Positions 1-9,929 of a DNA stretch of 64,000 nucleotides are shown piece by piece. Source of the stretch: Chrysomallon squamiferum (lineage: Eukaryota > Mollusca > Gastropoda > Neomphalida > Peltospiridae); assembly GCA_012295275.1 (NCBI GenBank), contig CM022674.1, positions 11,050,675-11,114,674 of the forward strand, read 5' to 3'. A program made the position numbers and the translations under genes. Within the stretch, counting starts at the first letter, position 1; every line of letters begins with the position of its first letter. The notes under the pieces were generated by a model, which saw only the letters and a list, made by a program, of their open reading frames with translations, did no database searches and was not told the origin of the DNA.

Positions 1-1793
1 AACAGAGCAGCTTACTCTGGGGGTGCTAGCAGGTAAAACAGGGCAGCTTACTCTGGGGGTGCTAGCAGGTAAAACAATGGCAGCTTACTCTGGGGGTGCT
101 AGCAGGTAAAACAATGGCAGCTTACTCTGGGGTTGCTAAAAAACAATGGCAGCTTACTCTGGGGGTGCTAGCAGGTAAAACAATGGCAGCTTACTCTGGG
201 GGTGCTAGCAGGTAAAACAGAGCAGCTTACTCTGGGGGTGCTAGCAGGTAAAACAATGGCAGCTTACTCTGGGGGTGCTTAACAGGTAAAAACAATGGCA
301 GCTTACTCTGGGGGTGCTAGTAGGTAAAACGGCAGCTTACTCTGGGGGTGCTGGCAGGTAAAACAGAGCAGCTTACTCTGGGGGTGCTGGCAGGTAAAAC
401 AGGGCAGCTTACTCTGGGGTTGCTGGCAGGTAAAACAGAGCAGCTTACTCTGGGGGTGCTAGCAGGTAAAACAGGGCAGCTTACTCTGGGGGTGCTGGCA
501 GGTAAAACAGGGCAGCTTACTCTGGGGGTGCTAGCAGGTAAAACAGGGCAGCTTACTCTGGGGGTGCCGGCAGGTAAAACAGAGCAGCTTACTCTGGGGG
601 TGCTAGCAGGTAAAACAATGGCAGCTTACTCTGGGGGTGCTAGCAGGTAAAACAGGGCAGCTTACTCTGGGGGTGCTGGCAGGTAAAACAGGGCAGCTTA
701 CTCTGGGGGTGCTAGCAGGTAAAACAATGGCAGCTTACTCTGGGGGTGCTAGTAGGTAAAACGGCAGCTTACTCTGGGGGTGCTGGCAGGTAAAACAGGG
801 CAGCTTACTCTGGGGGTGCTGGCAGGTAAAAAACAGAGCAGCTTACTCTGGGGGTGCTGGCAGGTAAAACAGGGCAGCTTACTCTGGGGGTTGCTGGCAG
901 GTAAAACAGAGCAGCTTACTCTGGGGGTGCTAGCAGGTAAAACAGAGCAGCTTACTCTGGGGGTGCTAGCAGGTAAAACAGGGCAGCTTACTCTGGGGGT
1001 GCTAGCAGGTAAAACAGGGCAGCTTACTCTGGGGGTGCCGGCAGGTAAAACAGAGCAGCTTACTCTGGGGGTGCTAGCAGGTAAAACAGGGCAGCTTACT
1101 CTGGGGGTGCTAGCAGGTAAAACAGAGCAGCTTACTCTGGGGGGGTGCTAGCAGGTAAAACAAGGGCAGCTTACTCTGGGGGTGCTAGTAGGTAAAATGG
1201 CAGCTTACTCTGGGGGTGCTGGCAGGTAAAACAGGGCAGCTTACTCTGGGGGTGCTGGCAGGTAAAAAACAGAGCAGCTTACTCTGGGGGTGCTGGCAGG
1301 TAAAACAGGGCAGCTTACTCTGGGGTTGCTGGCAGGTAAAACAGAGCAGCTTACTCTGGGGGTGCTAGCAGGTAAAACAGAGCAGCTTACTCTGGGGGTG
1401 CTAGCAGGTAAAACAGGGCAGCTTACTCTGGGGGTGCTAGCAGGTAAAACAGGGCAGCTTACTCTGGGGGTGCTGGCAGGTAAAACAGAGCAGCTTACTC
1501 TGGGGGTGCTAGCAGGTAAAACAATGGCAGCTTACTCTGGGGGTGCTAGCAGGTAAAACGGCAGCTTACTCTGGGGGTGCTAGCAGGTAAAACGGCAGCT
1601 TACTCTGGGGGTGCTAGCAGGTAAAACGGCAGCTTACTCTGGGGGTGCTAGCAGGTAAAACAGGGCAGCTTACTCTGGGGGTGCTAGCAGGTAAAATGGC
1701 AGCTTACTCTGGGGGTTCTAGCAGGTAAAACGGCAGCTTACTCTGGGGGTGCTAGCAGGTAAAACGGCAGCTTACTCTGGGGGTTCTGGTAGG
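1..1793 (+). repeat. 36 bp minisatellite, about 49 copies, donor-like site in every unit
   Basis: The unit is about 36 bp, built from GCAGCTTACTCTGG, GGGTGCTAGCAG and GTAAAACAG(A/G). Copy variants of 33-38 bp (acagagc, acagggc, acaatggc, acggc) shift the frame, so the long LAGKT-type open frames are not coding. Each copy holds TAGCAG or TGGCAG followed by GTAAAA, a good 5' splice site on the sense strand of NADK. The array starts before the window and ends near 1793. It lies in the intron before NADK exon A. Confidence 0.95.
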
Positions 1794-2019
1794 TGACAAT
1801 AAATCAGGCTGAAATGAGGACAGAATTTAGCATTTCACATACAAAGAGAAAATATCTAGAGTTTTAGAAGATATATATGCATATATAATGATGACCATTA
1901 GCAGCTTAAACATCATAATCATTGCTGTTTAACTGCTGCTTATTATTATTATTAGTGTTTATATATACATACATATATTATACTTATATACACACACTGT
2001 TGTTTGTTTACTTGTTGTT

Positions 2020-2050
<31 letters not shown>

Positions 2051-2148
2051 TGATTCTTATTCCTGTTGTTGCTCTCCTTCTTATTCTTCCTAATTAGTAT
2101 TATTATTATCATTACCACAACCACTACCATTGTTACTATTACTATTAC

Positions 2149-2195
<47 letters not shown>

Positions 2196-2257
2196 GTGAC
2201 CACTATCACCATCATCATCATCATTATTATATTTTTTTTTATTTATGTTTCTTTCAG
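1794..2257. other. NADK intron tail, AT-rich simple sequence
   Basis: No exon is visible. The stretch contains (AT)n at 2024-2050, (ATT)n at about 2149-2192 and ATC/TCA repeats, leading into the pyrimidine tract of the exon at 2258. Confidence 0.8.
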
Positions 2258-2394
2258 GCAATGCCAGTCTGATTCTGCGGAATCGGTTGAAGTGTGTGGT
2301 GTGTAAGTGTAAACATGGCTCCTGCAATGACATGCCACATGTCAAATTCATTGACACCATTCAGACCAACAGACATTTTCTTGAATGTGTTACG
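2258..2394 (+). CDS. NADK: NADK coding exon A
   Basis: The acceptor is ctttcag at 2251-2257 and the donor gtatgt at 2395. The first two bases complete a split Gly codon (GGC), so the upstream exon must end in G. It encodes [11 protein letters not shown] followed by the lineage-variable loop with a C-K-C-K-H-G-S-C stretch, ending E-C-V-T in phase 0. A (TTA)n/(TCA)n tract lies just upstream of the pyrimidine tract. Confidence 0.93.
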
Positions 2395-3270
2395 GTATGT
2401 ACTGTCTTGTCATTTCAGCTTGTGTATGTACAAGTTATCTAAATATATGTTTGTGTACTTTCATATTATTTGTTTTATTTCTTAAAATTGAAGATAAAAT
2501 AATAAATTACTGCGGCATTTTCTGTGTTGGTAAATAAATGTTATAGAAAAATATTCTTTATTAATAATAAAGTATGGCAATAAAATAGCAACATCATTCA
2601 CATTTTCTGTTATCTCTGTTATAGATAACTATTCTTTTTCAATAATAAATATACAACAGTGAAGTAATGAAATCTAGACATGTTCTGTTTTATAATAACT
2701 TTTATAATCATTCTTTGTTAATAATTAACAGTATGGCATGTGATGCTGATCATTTGTTTAATAATTACTGTTACAGATAACAGTTCTTTGTTAATAATAA
2801 AGTAAAATAACTCATTAAATACAAACATTTTCTATTTTATCATAATTCTTACAGATGACTATAATTATAATAATATAAAATTGTTGTTGCCAGGTTCTGT
2901 GTGTTTTTATTCAATTATCATTTATTTTTAGCAAAGGTTTTTTGAAATATATATAAGTAAAATAACATGATATAAGTAGCATTGTTTATTTTATTTAAAG
3001 ACAAAACATAAATTTCATAAGTTTTACAAAGATACATTTTTTTAGAAACTCTTTTGTATGTACTGTCCTGTCATTTTTATTATTTTAATTGTTTCAGGTG
3101 TTAAATGAAGTTGTAGTTGACCGAGGTCCATCTCCATACCTGTCCAACATTGACCTTTATATTGATGGTCATATGGTCACTTCAGTTCAAGGAGATGGTA
3201 AATATAGACAGTATAAATACATGGACACATGCACACACACGCACACACATACATGCACACACACGCACAT

Positions 3271-3351
<81 letters not shown>

Positions 3352-5452
3352 AATTATGAAATACCACACCAAAATAATTAAATGTGAAAATCAATTCAAA
3401 TATTCTCATGTTTCAGGAAATCCTGGATATTTATTTATTTATTTATTTATTTGTTCATTTTACATTTTTATTCCTTTATTTTGTTTATTAATTATTTATT
3501 TATTTGATTTTTTGTTTATTTATTTATATGTTTATATATATAATTTTTATGATTTTATATATTTGTTTGTGTGTTAACTGTATTTATTTATGTTATTTAT
3601 TCATTTCTTTAATTTATTATTTATTTATTCATCATTACCAATTATTTCATGTGGTTTTTTTTAAATTTATTTATTTATTTTTTAATTTTATTTTCAGGTT
3701 TGATAATTTCGACCCCCACGGGGAGTACAGCGTATGCAGTGAGTGCAGGGGCATCCATGGTGCACCCCTGTGTCCCCTGCATCCTAATCACACCCATCTG
3801 TCCCCACTCCCTCTCCTTCAGACCTGTCATAGTACCTGCTGGTGTCGAGATCAAGGTAATCTGTTATAACAGTAGTAGTGGTAGTTGTAGAAGTAGATGT
3901 AGTAGTTGTCATAGTAGTTGTAGCAGTGGTAGTAATAGTAGCAGAAGCAGGAGTAATAGCAGTAGTAGCAATAGTAGCAGATGTATTGTAGTAGGAGTAG
4001 TAGTGGTAGTAATAGTAGTCATAATATACTATTAATATTATTATTATTATTATCATCATTATTGTTATAATATTAGTATGATTGTAACAGTAGTAGAAGT
4101 AATTTTATTAGTAGATGTAACAGTAATAGTAGTATAGCAGTAGTCATATTTGTAGCAGCATTTGTCTTAGTTATAGTATATGTACACTATTGTCCAAATT
4201 ATTCTAATTGTGTCTGTTTGTATGTGAATGTATGTGTGGTTATATGTACATATGTGTCTGTGTGTGTGTGTATTAATGTTTATGTTAGTGTTTGTGTGTG
4301 TGCATATGTGTTTGTGTGGATGTATATGTATGTGTGTGTATTTAATGTTTGTGTTAGTGTGTGTGTATGTGTGTGTGTCTGGTTAAATTTCTGTCTGTAT
4401 ATATGTATGTATACAGGTAGGCAGACTAAGGTGGGTTTGTGAAATGATTTTGCCAGCCAACCTAAAGAGATCAATGTTAGTTATTTTTTTTCAAAACACT
4501 GTTGTTTGCATTATTCTCCTGTTTCTTCTTATTATTGTTATTGTTATTATTACTCTATGTTGTTGTTGTTGTTGTTATTGTTATTATTACTCTATGTTGT
4601 TGTTGTTGTTGTTATTGCCACAGATAATGGTGTCACCAGACGCTCGACATAATGCCTGGGTTTCATTTGATGGGAGAAACAGACACGAAATTAAACAAGG
4701 AGACAGGTAAACAGTTATTTCTTAATTACAGGTAACACACAGTCAGTTCATTAATTCAGGTGTGCTGTTTGTATTTTTCAGTGTTCACAAAACCCACTCC
4801 TAAGTACCCACATTTTTCTCATTTCAATATTATGTTATCAGTTGTAATGTTTTTCAGTGTTATATATCCTGTTTTATGTACACACTTTTAAACATCTTCC
4901 AGTACCTACTTTTTTCTTTTTTTCAAATAATGTACCCACTTTGTTTTTTGTACTATGTACCTACATCTGTGTTTTTTATAATCCACTTTGTTGTGTGTTT
5001 CAGTGTTTGAATAATGACTGCTGTTTACCCACTTTGTTGTGTGTTTCAGTGTTTGAATAATGACTGCTGTTTACCCACTTTGTTGTGTGTTTCAGTGTTT
5101 GAATAACGACTGCTGTTTACCCACTTTGTTGTGTGTTTCAGTGTTTGAATAACGACTGCTGTTTACCCACTTTGTTGTGTGTTTGAATAATGACTTCTGT
5201 TTACCCACTTTGTTGTGTGTTTCAGTGTTTGAATAAAGACTGCTGTTTACCCACTTTGTTGTGTGTTTCAGTGTTCGAATAACGACTGCTGTTTACCCAC
5301 TTCCCTCTATATGTGCGAAGGACCAGGTAGAGGACTGGTTTGCAGGACTGGCTGACTGTCTACACTGGAACATCCGCAGACCTCAGAAGAGTCTTTCGTC
5401 AGGACAGAGTGCTGCCAGCCTAGAGCTGTTTGACACCGAGTTCCTCAATTAA
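2258..5452 (+). CDS. NADK: NAD kinase, 3' part of gene (five coding exons, 5' exons outside window)
   Basis: NAD kinase phosphorylates NAD+ to NADP+ using ATP in the cytosol. The visible C-terminal 218 residues join as 2258-2394, 3098-3197, 3698-3855, 4624-4706 and 5272-5452, with matching phases (0, 1, 0, 2) and GT-AG introns throughout. The join gives [11 protein letters not shown], then [10 protein letters not shown], the family hallmark [10 protein letters not shown], then [10 protein letters not shown] and W-V-S-F-D-G, the beta-rich substrate-binding half of animal cytosolic NADK. The upstream GGDG motif must be encoded left of the window. The stop is TAA at 5450-5452. The C-terminal tail after L-H-W-N is short and Ser-rich, and lacks the acidic run of vertebrate NADK. 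The family call is certain; the missing 5' part is simply truncated by the window edge. Confidence 0.97.
2395..3097 (+). other. NADK intron between exons A and B
   Basis: AT-rich spacer with weakly repeated blocks of the form taacagtTCTTTgttaataataaagta (split here as taacagttcttt and gttaataataaagta) recurring near 2540, 2630, 2720 and 2780. This suggests an old decayed tandem repeat. No coding sequence was seen. Confidence 0.6.
3098..3197 (+). CDS. NADK: NADK coding exon B
   Basis: Acceptor gtttcag, donor gtaaat. It encodes [12 protein letters not shown] then [14 protein letters not shown] and V-Q-G-D-G, with the last Gly split (phase 1). The Asn-Glu pair is the conserved NADK motif that contacts the nucleotide. 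A (CA)n microsatellite begins about 35 bases past the donor. Confidence 0.96.
3230..3350 (+). repeat. (CA)n microsatellite in NADK intron
   Basis: A nearly pure CA tract of about 120 bp on the NADK sense strand, beginning about 35 bases after a donor. The His-Thr and Cys-Val open frames across it are artefacts of the dinucleotide. Confidence 0.95.
3425..3690 (+). repeat. (TTTA)n-rich tract before NADK exon C
   Basis: Imperfect TTTA/TTTG tetranucleotide repeats run up to the acceptor at 3697, T-rich on the transcript strand. Confidence 0.85.
3698..3855 (+). CDS. NADK: NADK coding exon C (signature motif)
   Basis: Acceptor ttttcag, donor gtaatc. It encodes [10 protein letters not shown] and the [19 protein letters not shown] and V-P-A-G-V-E-I-K segments, the most conserved stretch of the NAD kinase family. 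The intron before it is rich in TTTA repeats on the sense strand. The intron after it becomes a TAG/AGT trinucleotide tract within about 15 bases of the donor. Confidence 0.97.
3868..4165 (+). repeat. Imperfect (AGT/TAG)n trinucleotide tract after NADK exon C
   Basis: AGT-based trinucleotides with interruptions begin about 13 bases past the donor and continue for roughly 300 bp, on the sense strand. Confidence 0.9.
4624..4706 (+). CDS. NADK: NADK coding exon D
   Basis: Acceptor gccacag, donor gtaaac. It encodes [18 protein letters not shown] and ends in phase 2 after G-D. A 37 bp tandem duplication (ctctatg at 4553 and again at 4590) of the TTG-rich pyrimidine tract precedes the acceptor. 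Confidence 0.96.
4958..5271 (+). repeat. 46 bp tandem array of NADK acceptor plus exon start
   Basis: The unit consists of tgtttgaataatgactgctg, tttacccact and ttgttgtgtgtttcag. AG dinucleotides fall at 5003, 5049, 5095, 5141, 5225 and 5271, the last being the real acceptor. The copy around 5180 lost about 8 bp, including the AG. The first half of each unit is homologous to the first 27 or so bases of the terminal coding exon. Confidence 0.95.
5272..5452 (+). CDS. NADK: NADK terminal coding exon E
   Basis: It completes Asp-Ser across the splice and reads [14 protein letters not shown], then D-W-F-A-G-L and C-L-H-W-N-I-R, ending L-N-stop (TAA). The acceptor tgtttcag is the last of a 46 bp tandem series in which both the acceptor and the first bases of this exon are repeated. 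Only this copy has CGA (Arg) in place of the decoys' TGA. This phase and reading are the only ones giving the conserved family C-terminus. Confidence 0.96.
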
Positions 5453-5582
5453 CCTTCACTTTGCCTTTAGTGAACAAAACTACTTCAATAGCTTTTAAAT
5501 TTTAAATTTAAAATCTCTTTCAGTTGAATACATTTCTTTCAAATTTCTGAAAATAATTTAAAAAGATTTTTAATAGTCGTGT

Positions 5583-5588
5583 AATAAA
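5583..5588 (+). promoter_or_regulatory. Candidate NADK polyadenylation signal
   Basis: AATAAA about 130 bases after the NADK stop. Further AATAAA hexamers follow (for example near 6063) in this AT-rich DNA, so the site used is not determined. Confidence 0.3.
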
Positions 5589-6305
5589 AATGTTTCTCAA
5601 AGTTAATGAAAAATGTATTTCAGTTTTTGTGAAATGAATATAGATATAATTTACAAATTTCTCAAAATTATTGAAAACATTTTAGTTTGTTCATAGATTA
5701 TTGTGTCTTTCAACTTGACGTAGTTAATTAATATATCTTTCAGCTTTCACATAATTAATGAAAATATATTTTAATATTGTCACAATATGAACACGTTATT
5801 TTACTCTCACAGTTACAGAAATCATTTTAAACTTTCACATAGCAAAAACTTTCAGCTCTGTCACATTTCATAATTAATCAAAATATATTTCACACAGTTT
5901 TTGAAAACTTCTTTAAAACTTAGACATAATTAATGAAATGATTCAGTTTTCTGAATACTGGCTTAATTTAAAAAAAAACAAAAACAGAAATAATATACAT
6001 TGTAATTGTTAGTTTTATAATTGTATTGATTATTCTAAATTGTCCAAAAGTGTTTATGATAAAATAAAAACATATATATTTTTATCTCTTTCCTCCTTCA
6101 CTGGACAAATTACTTCAGGGTGTATAAATATCTTGCTAAATATTTTACTGTTTTAACTGTTGTTGATTTTTGAAGTTGTTTTAATGTATGTTTTTTTCAT
6201 CAGAAGAGTTTTTTAATATTTATGAATAATAATAGTCATGTGTTACAGGGTCACTTCTAAGTAATGGAAAGTGTATGACTGCAAAATATATATATATATA
6301 TACAT

Positions 6306-6412
6306 ATATATGTGTGTGTTTGTGTTTGTGTGTATGTGTGTGTGTGTTTGTGCATGCTGTGTGTGTGTATGTGTGTGCCTGTGTGTGTCAGTGTGTGTGT
6401 GTGTGTGTGTGT

Positions 6413-6484
<72 letters not shown>
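6306..6484 (+). repeat. (GT)n microsatellite
   Basis: An interrupted then pure GT tract of about 180 bp. Open frames on both strands are artefacts. Confidence 0.95.
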
Positions 6485-6487
<3 letters not shown>

Positions 6488-6794
6488 CTTGCATGTATGC
6501 ATGGTTAAGTTATTAATTTGGATTAAGTGAGTAATGAAATGTTTATCTGGCAGTAAATTCTATTTTAATTCATTTGGTTTAATTAAATGTGAAAATTAAT
6601 TATTGATAAAATAAGCTGTTTTAATCTGATAATATTGTTTTATGAATTTTAACAATGATTAGCAAAATTGTGAAAATAAATATGTTTTTAGTCACATGTT
6701 ACTTCCAAATACATAGAAAAGAATATAAATAATAAAATTATAAATATATACTTAAATATCTGTGTGTGTGTTATTTTTGGACTTCAGATAGTTA

Positions 6795-6829
<35 letters not shown>

Positions 6830-9800
6830 CATATGAATACAAAATGTATACACACACATACATATGCACACAACATACATATTATGTAGGTATGTACATG
6901 AAATTATCAAGTTATTGACTTATAATCTGCACTTGACTGCATAATATATCATAGCTATATATTTTGTATATGTGTATGTTATGTATCTGTGTGTATGTAT
7001 GTGTATAGAGACACAAACACACATACACAAATAAAAAAACAAGACAGACAAAGGTTATATGCATTTGAGAAAACTTGTAGTTCAGATGATTACTGTATGT
7101 ATGTTTATCTTGTTTTGAAGAAATAACGTCTATAATACTGGACCAATGTTTTGTTTTGTTGTGTGTGTGTGTGTGTGTGTTGATTAAGTGTTCATATATA
7201 TTTTTAAAGTAAAAATTTCCATGTGTAAATTTGATTTAATACTAATTTTAATGAATATAAATCAAACAAAATAGTCATGCAAATATTCTGATATATTTTT
7301 TAAATTATCTCTTAATTTTGTGATTTTAGTTTGTCAGTTAAAAAGTGAACTGTGTTTAACAAAACTGTCATAATATCATTGTCTTATTTTCACTGTAATG
7401 TTGCTACTGCTGGGTTGAAAAACAGTGAAAACTGAAAACTGACAACAGCAGTTTGTGTTTATGGTTGTCTTAACACAGAACAGTTTTATCTATAAAACAG
7501 GATAAAATACTTAAAAAATCCTTATACAAGAGTGGTCTGAAAACTCAGGTTTCATTTCACTGTAGTTGTTAGATTGTGATGATTATAAATTATATTATTA
7601 TTAATTAAAAGCAAATAAAATTTAGTAATATAGAAACAAATTATATTATTATTGATTAAAAATCAAATAAAAATGGTGATATCTCTTTTTCATTCTGTTT
7701 TTATGTGTGGGAGTGGTTGGCTGTCAGACTGCGTGTATTTTATTTGTGTGTTTATTTGTTTATGTTATATAATGTGGACCAATATTTTTAAAACTTATTT
7801 TTAACTGAGGCTACATTTTAAAATAATTTCATTTTTAGCAAGAATATGATAAAAATATATCAACTTAGAAAAATATACCAAGAAATAGTGAAAATATGTC
7901 AAGAATATGATGGAATATAGCAAGAAAATGATGAAAATATATCAGGAACAGTATAAAAATATATCAAACATGGTGTCCTTAGTGTTTATCATCAGAATTT
8001 CAGTTTAAATAATAACAGATTATTTTTAAAAAATATAAATGTTCAAAAATTAAAAATTTATTTCAAAGTGAGTAAACAAATCACTCTATGAGGCTATTTG
8101 GGTAACACTGACAATTATTGTTTGTTAAATAAAACAAAGACAAAATATAAGTCTATAAACAAAATGGAGTTCAAGTGTATTTAGTTTAGTGTACATATCT
8201 TAATACTTCATAATTTGGTAGTGTTCACTGTTCATAATATAAAAAATATAGTTCAAATTATACTGGCAAAATATATATTATTTCAGTTAAATTTGAATAA
8301 ATATGTATTTACTAAATGTATGACCTCATTATATGTTACATAAAATATTGTTAGAAAAACAGGCATGTTTTATATAATATGTGTTGAAATGAAATAAATT
8401 TATTTTCTGTTTTCATAATATATTTGTTAAAACCTTTCTGTGAACACATTTTGAATTGTAAATATACTTTAGCCCAAAAGTGGCAGATTGAAATGTTCTT
8501 CAAATATTTGTTTTGTTGTTATTTTTATTATTAATACCAAAATGTGTCTGTATGTACCAAAACTTGCTATGTGCATGTAAATACACACACACACCGAACA
8601 TATACATGCACACTCAGACATACATAAACATTTCTTTTTTAAATTTCAAATCTTTATAAGATATAACGATTAAAGTTCATGTTTATTATTTTTTAAAACT
8701 TAAAATGTTTCTTAATTTGTTTCCTATTTAGTTTGGTATCCAGGTTACTTGAGAAATTATAAAGAGATATTTTACTCTACAAATTTAATTTATCATTTCC
8801 CACAACTCATTTATCTCAGGATGTGTTTTCTAATCTTTGGGTAGGTGCATATAAAAAAATAATTCTTGCTATTTAATGAAAACAGTATAGAATTTTTGTG
8901 TTTTGGCAAAATGTTTCCTATCTCATTATGTCTGTCATATTTAAACCACAGATTAAGAATATATCTGTAAATAAAATACTCCTGTTTGTGGGAAGGCACA
9001 TATTAAAATACTTGTTTCTGCCTACTTTTGGAAGCTGGTCAGTTGTCATCTATAATATGCAATGGTAAATAATAATAGATTAAAACAGAGTTGAAAACAT
9101 TGTTAAATAAAATATTTCTTTCTTTGATTTGTTGTGTGTTTATGCTAAAAGAGACAGTTTAAATTTGTAATATGTAACAAAAACAGACCAAAACAATTTT
9201 TATTTTTATACTAATCATTAATCAGCCTAGGAAAGGAAAAAGAGTGTACAGTAAATTCATCTAGCAATTTAAAATTTTAAATTATGAAACAAACCACATA
9301 TTAATTTTGTAAATTTTTTAATTTTAAAATATATATATAATATCACCTAAGCATATTAAATATTAGATTATTGTTAACATTTTAAAAATAGCCAAATATA
9401 AACTGTAATATAGGTTGTTAACTCCACAATATCTTAATAATAAAGACATAATTGTATGTATATAAAATGTATCTGTTTATGAAACAAAAAGAAGTCTCTC
9501 CTTATAAAACAACATATAAAAAAGCAGTATATTTTAAATTTTTACATACTGGAATATTTTTATTGTATTAAAAACTTCAAAACAATGATAAATATGTTTA
9601 AAGTTTCATTTAAAAAGGTATATAGTTTATTATTATACACAGAAGCACAAAATTTTATTTAATACATATAAATCTCTCTCTCTCTCTCTCTCTGTGTATA
9701 AACATATATACAAAATATAAAAAGATATTCACACTGATACTATTATGATACTGTTTTAAGATGGTACTAATATACTGTTGTAACAAGATACTAATACACT

Positions 9801-9883
9801 GTTGTAACATGATACTACACTGTTGTAACATGGTACTGATATACTGTTGTAACAAGATACTACTGGTACTGTGATACTTCTAA

Positions 9884-9889
9884 TTTATT
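9884..9889 (-). promoter_or_regulatory. Candidate polyadenylation signal of the repeat-protein gene
   Basis: The minus strand reads AATAAA about 41 bases after the TAA at 9930, the expected spacing for a short 3' UTR. Confidence 0.5.
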
Positions 9890-9929
9890 ATATGTAACTG
9901 AAACATCAACCCAAATCTTGCAGCTCATT

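Larger units (their letters stand above)
5453..9883. other. NADK 3' UTR and convergent intergenic region
   Basis: No coding exon recognised. The sequence is very AT-rich, with (GT)n at 6306-6484, GTAT repeats at 6797-6830, a short GT tract at 7160-7180 and a CT tract at 9672-9693. Around 5500-5950 the motif tttcanttttnnnnaaattaatgaaaa recurs (split here as tttcanttttnn and aaattaatgaaaa), a decayed tandem repeat of about 55-60 bp probably within the 3' UTR. Confidence 0.7.

Noticed and set aside
348-1556. Long open frames with LAGKT-QLTLGV repeats on the plus strand
   Set aside because: They exist only because the satellite unit is 36 bp. Units of 33-38 bp break the frame repeatedly, and the array lies in an NADK intron.
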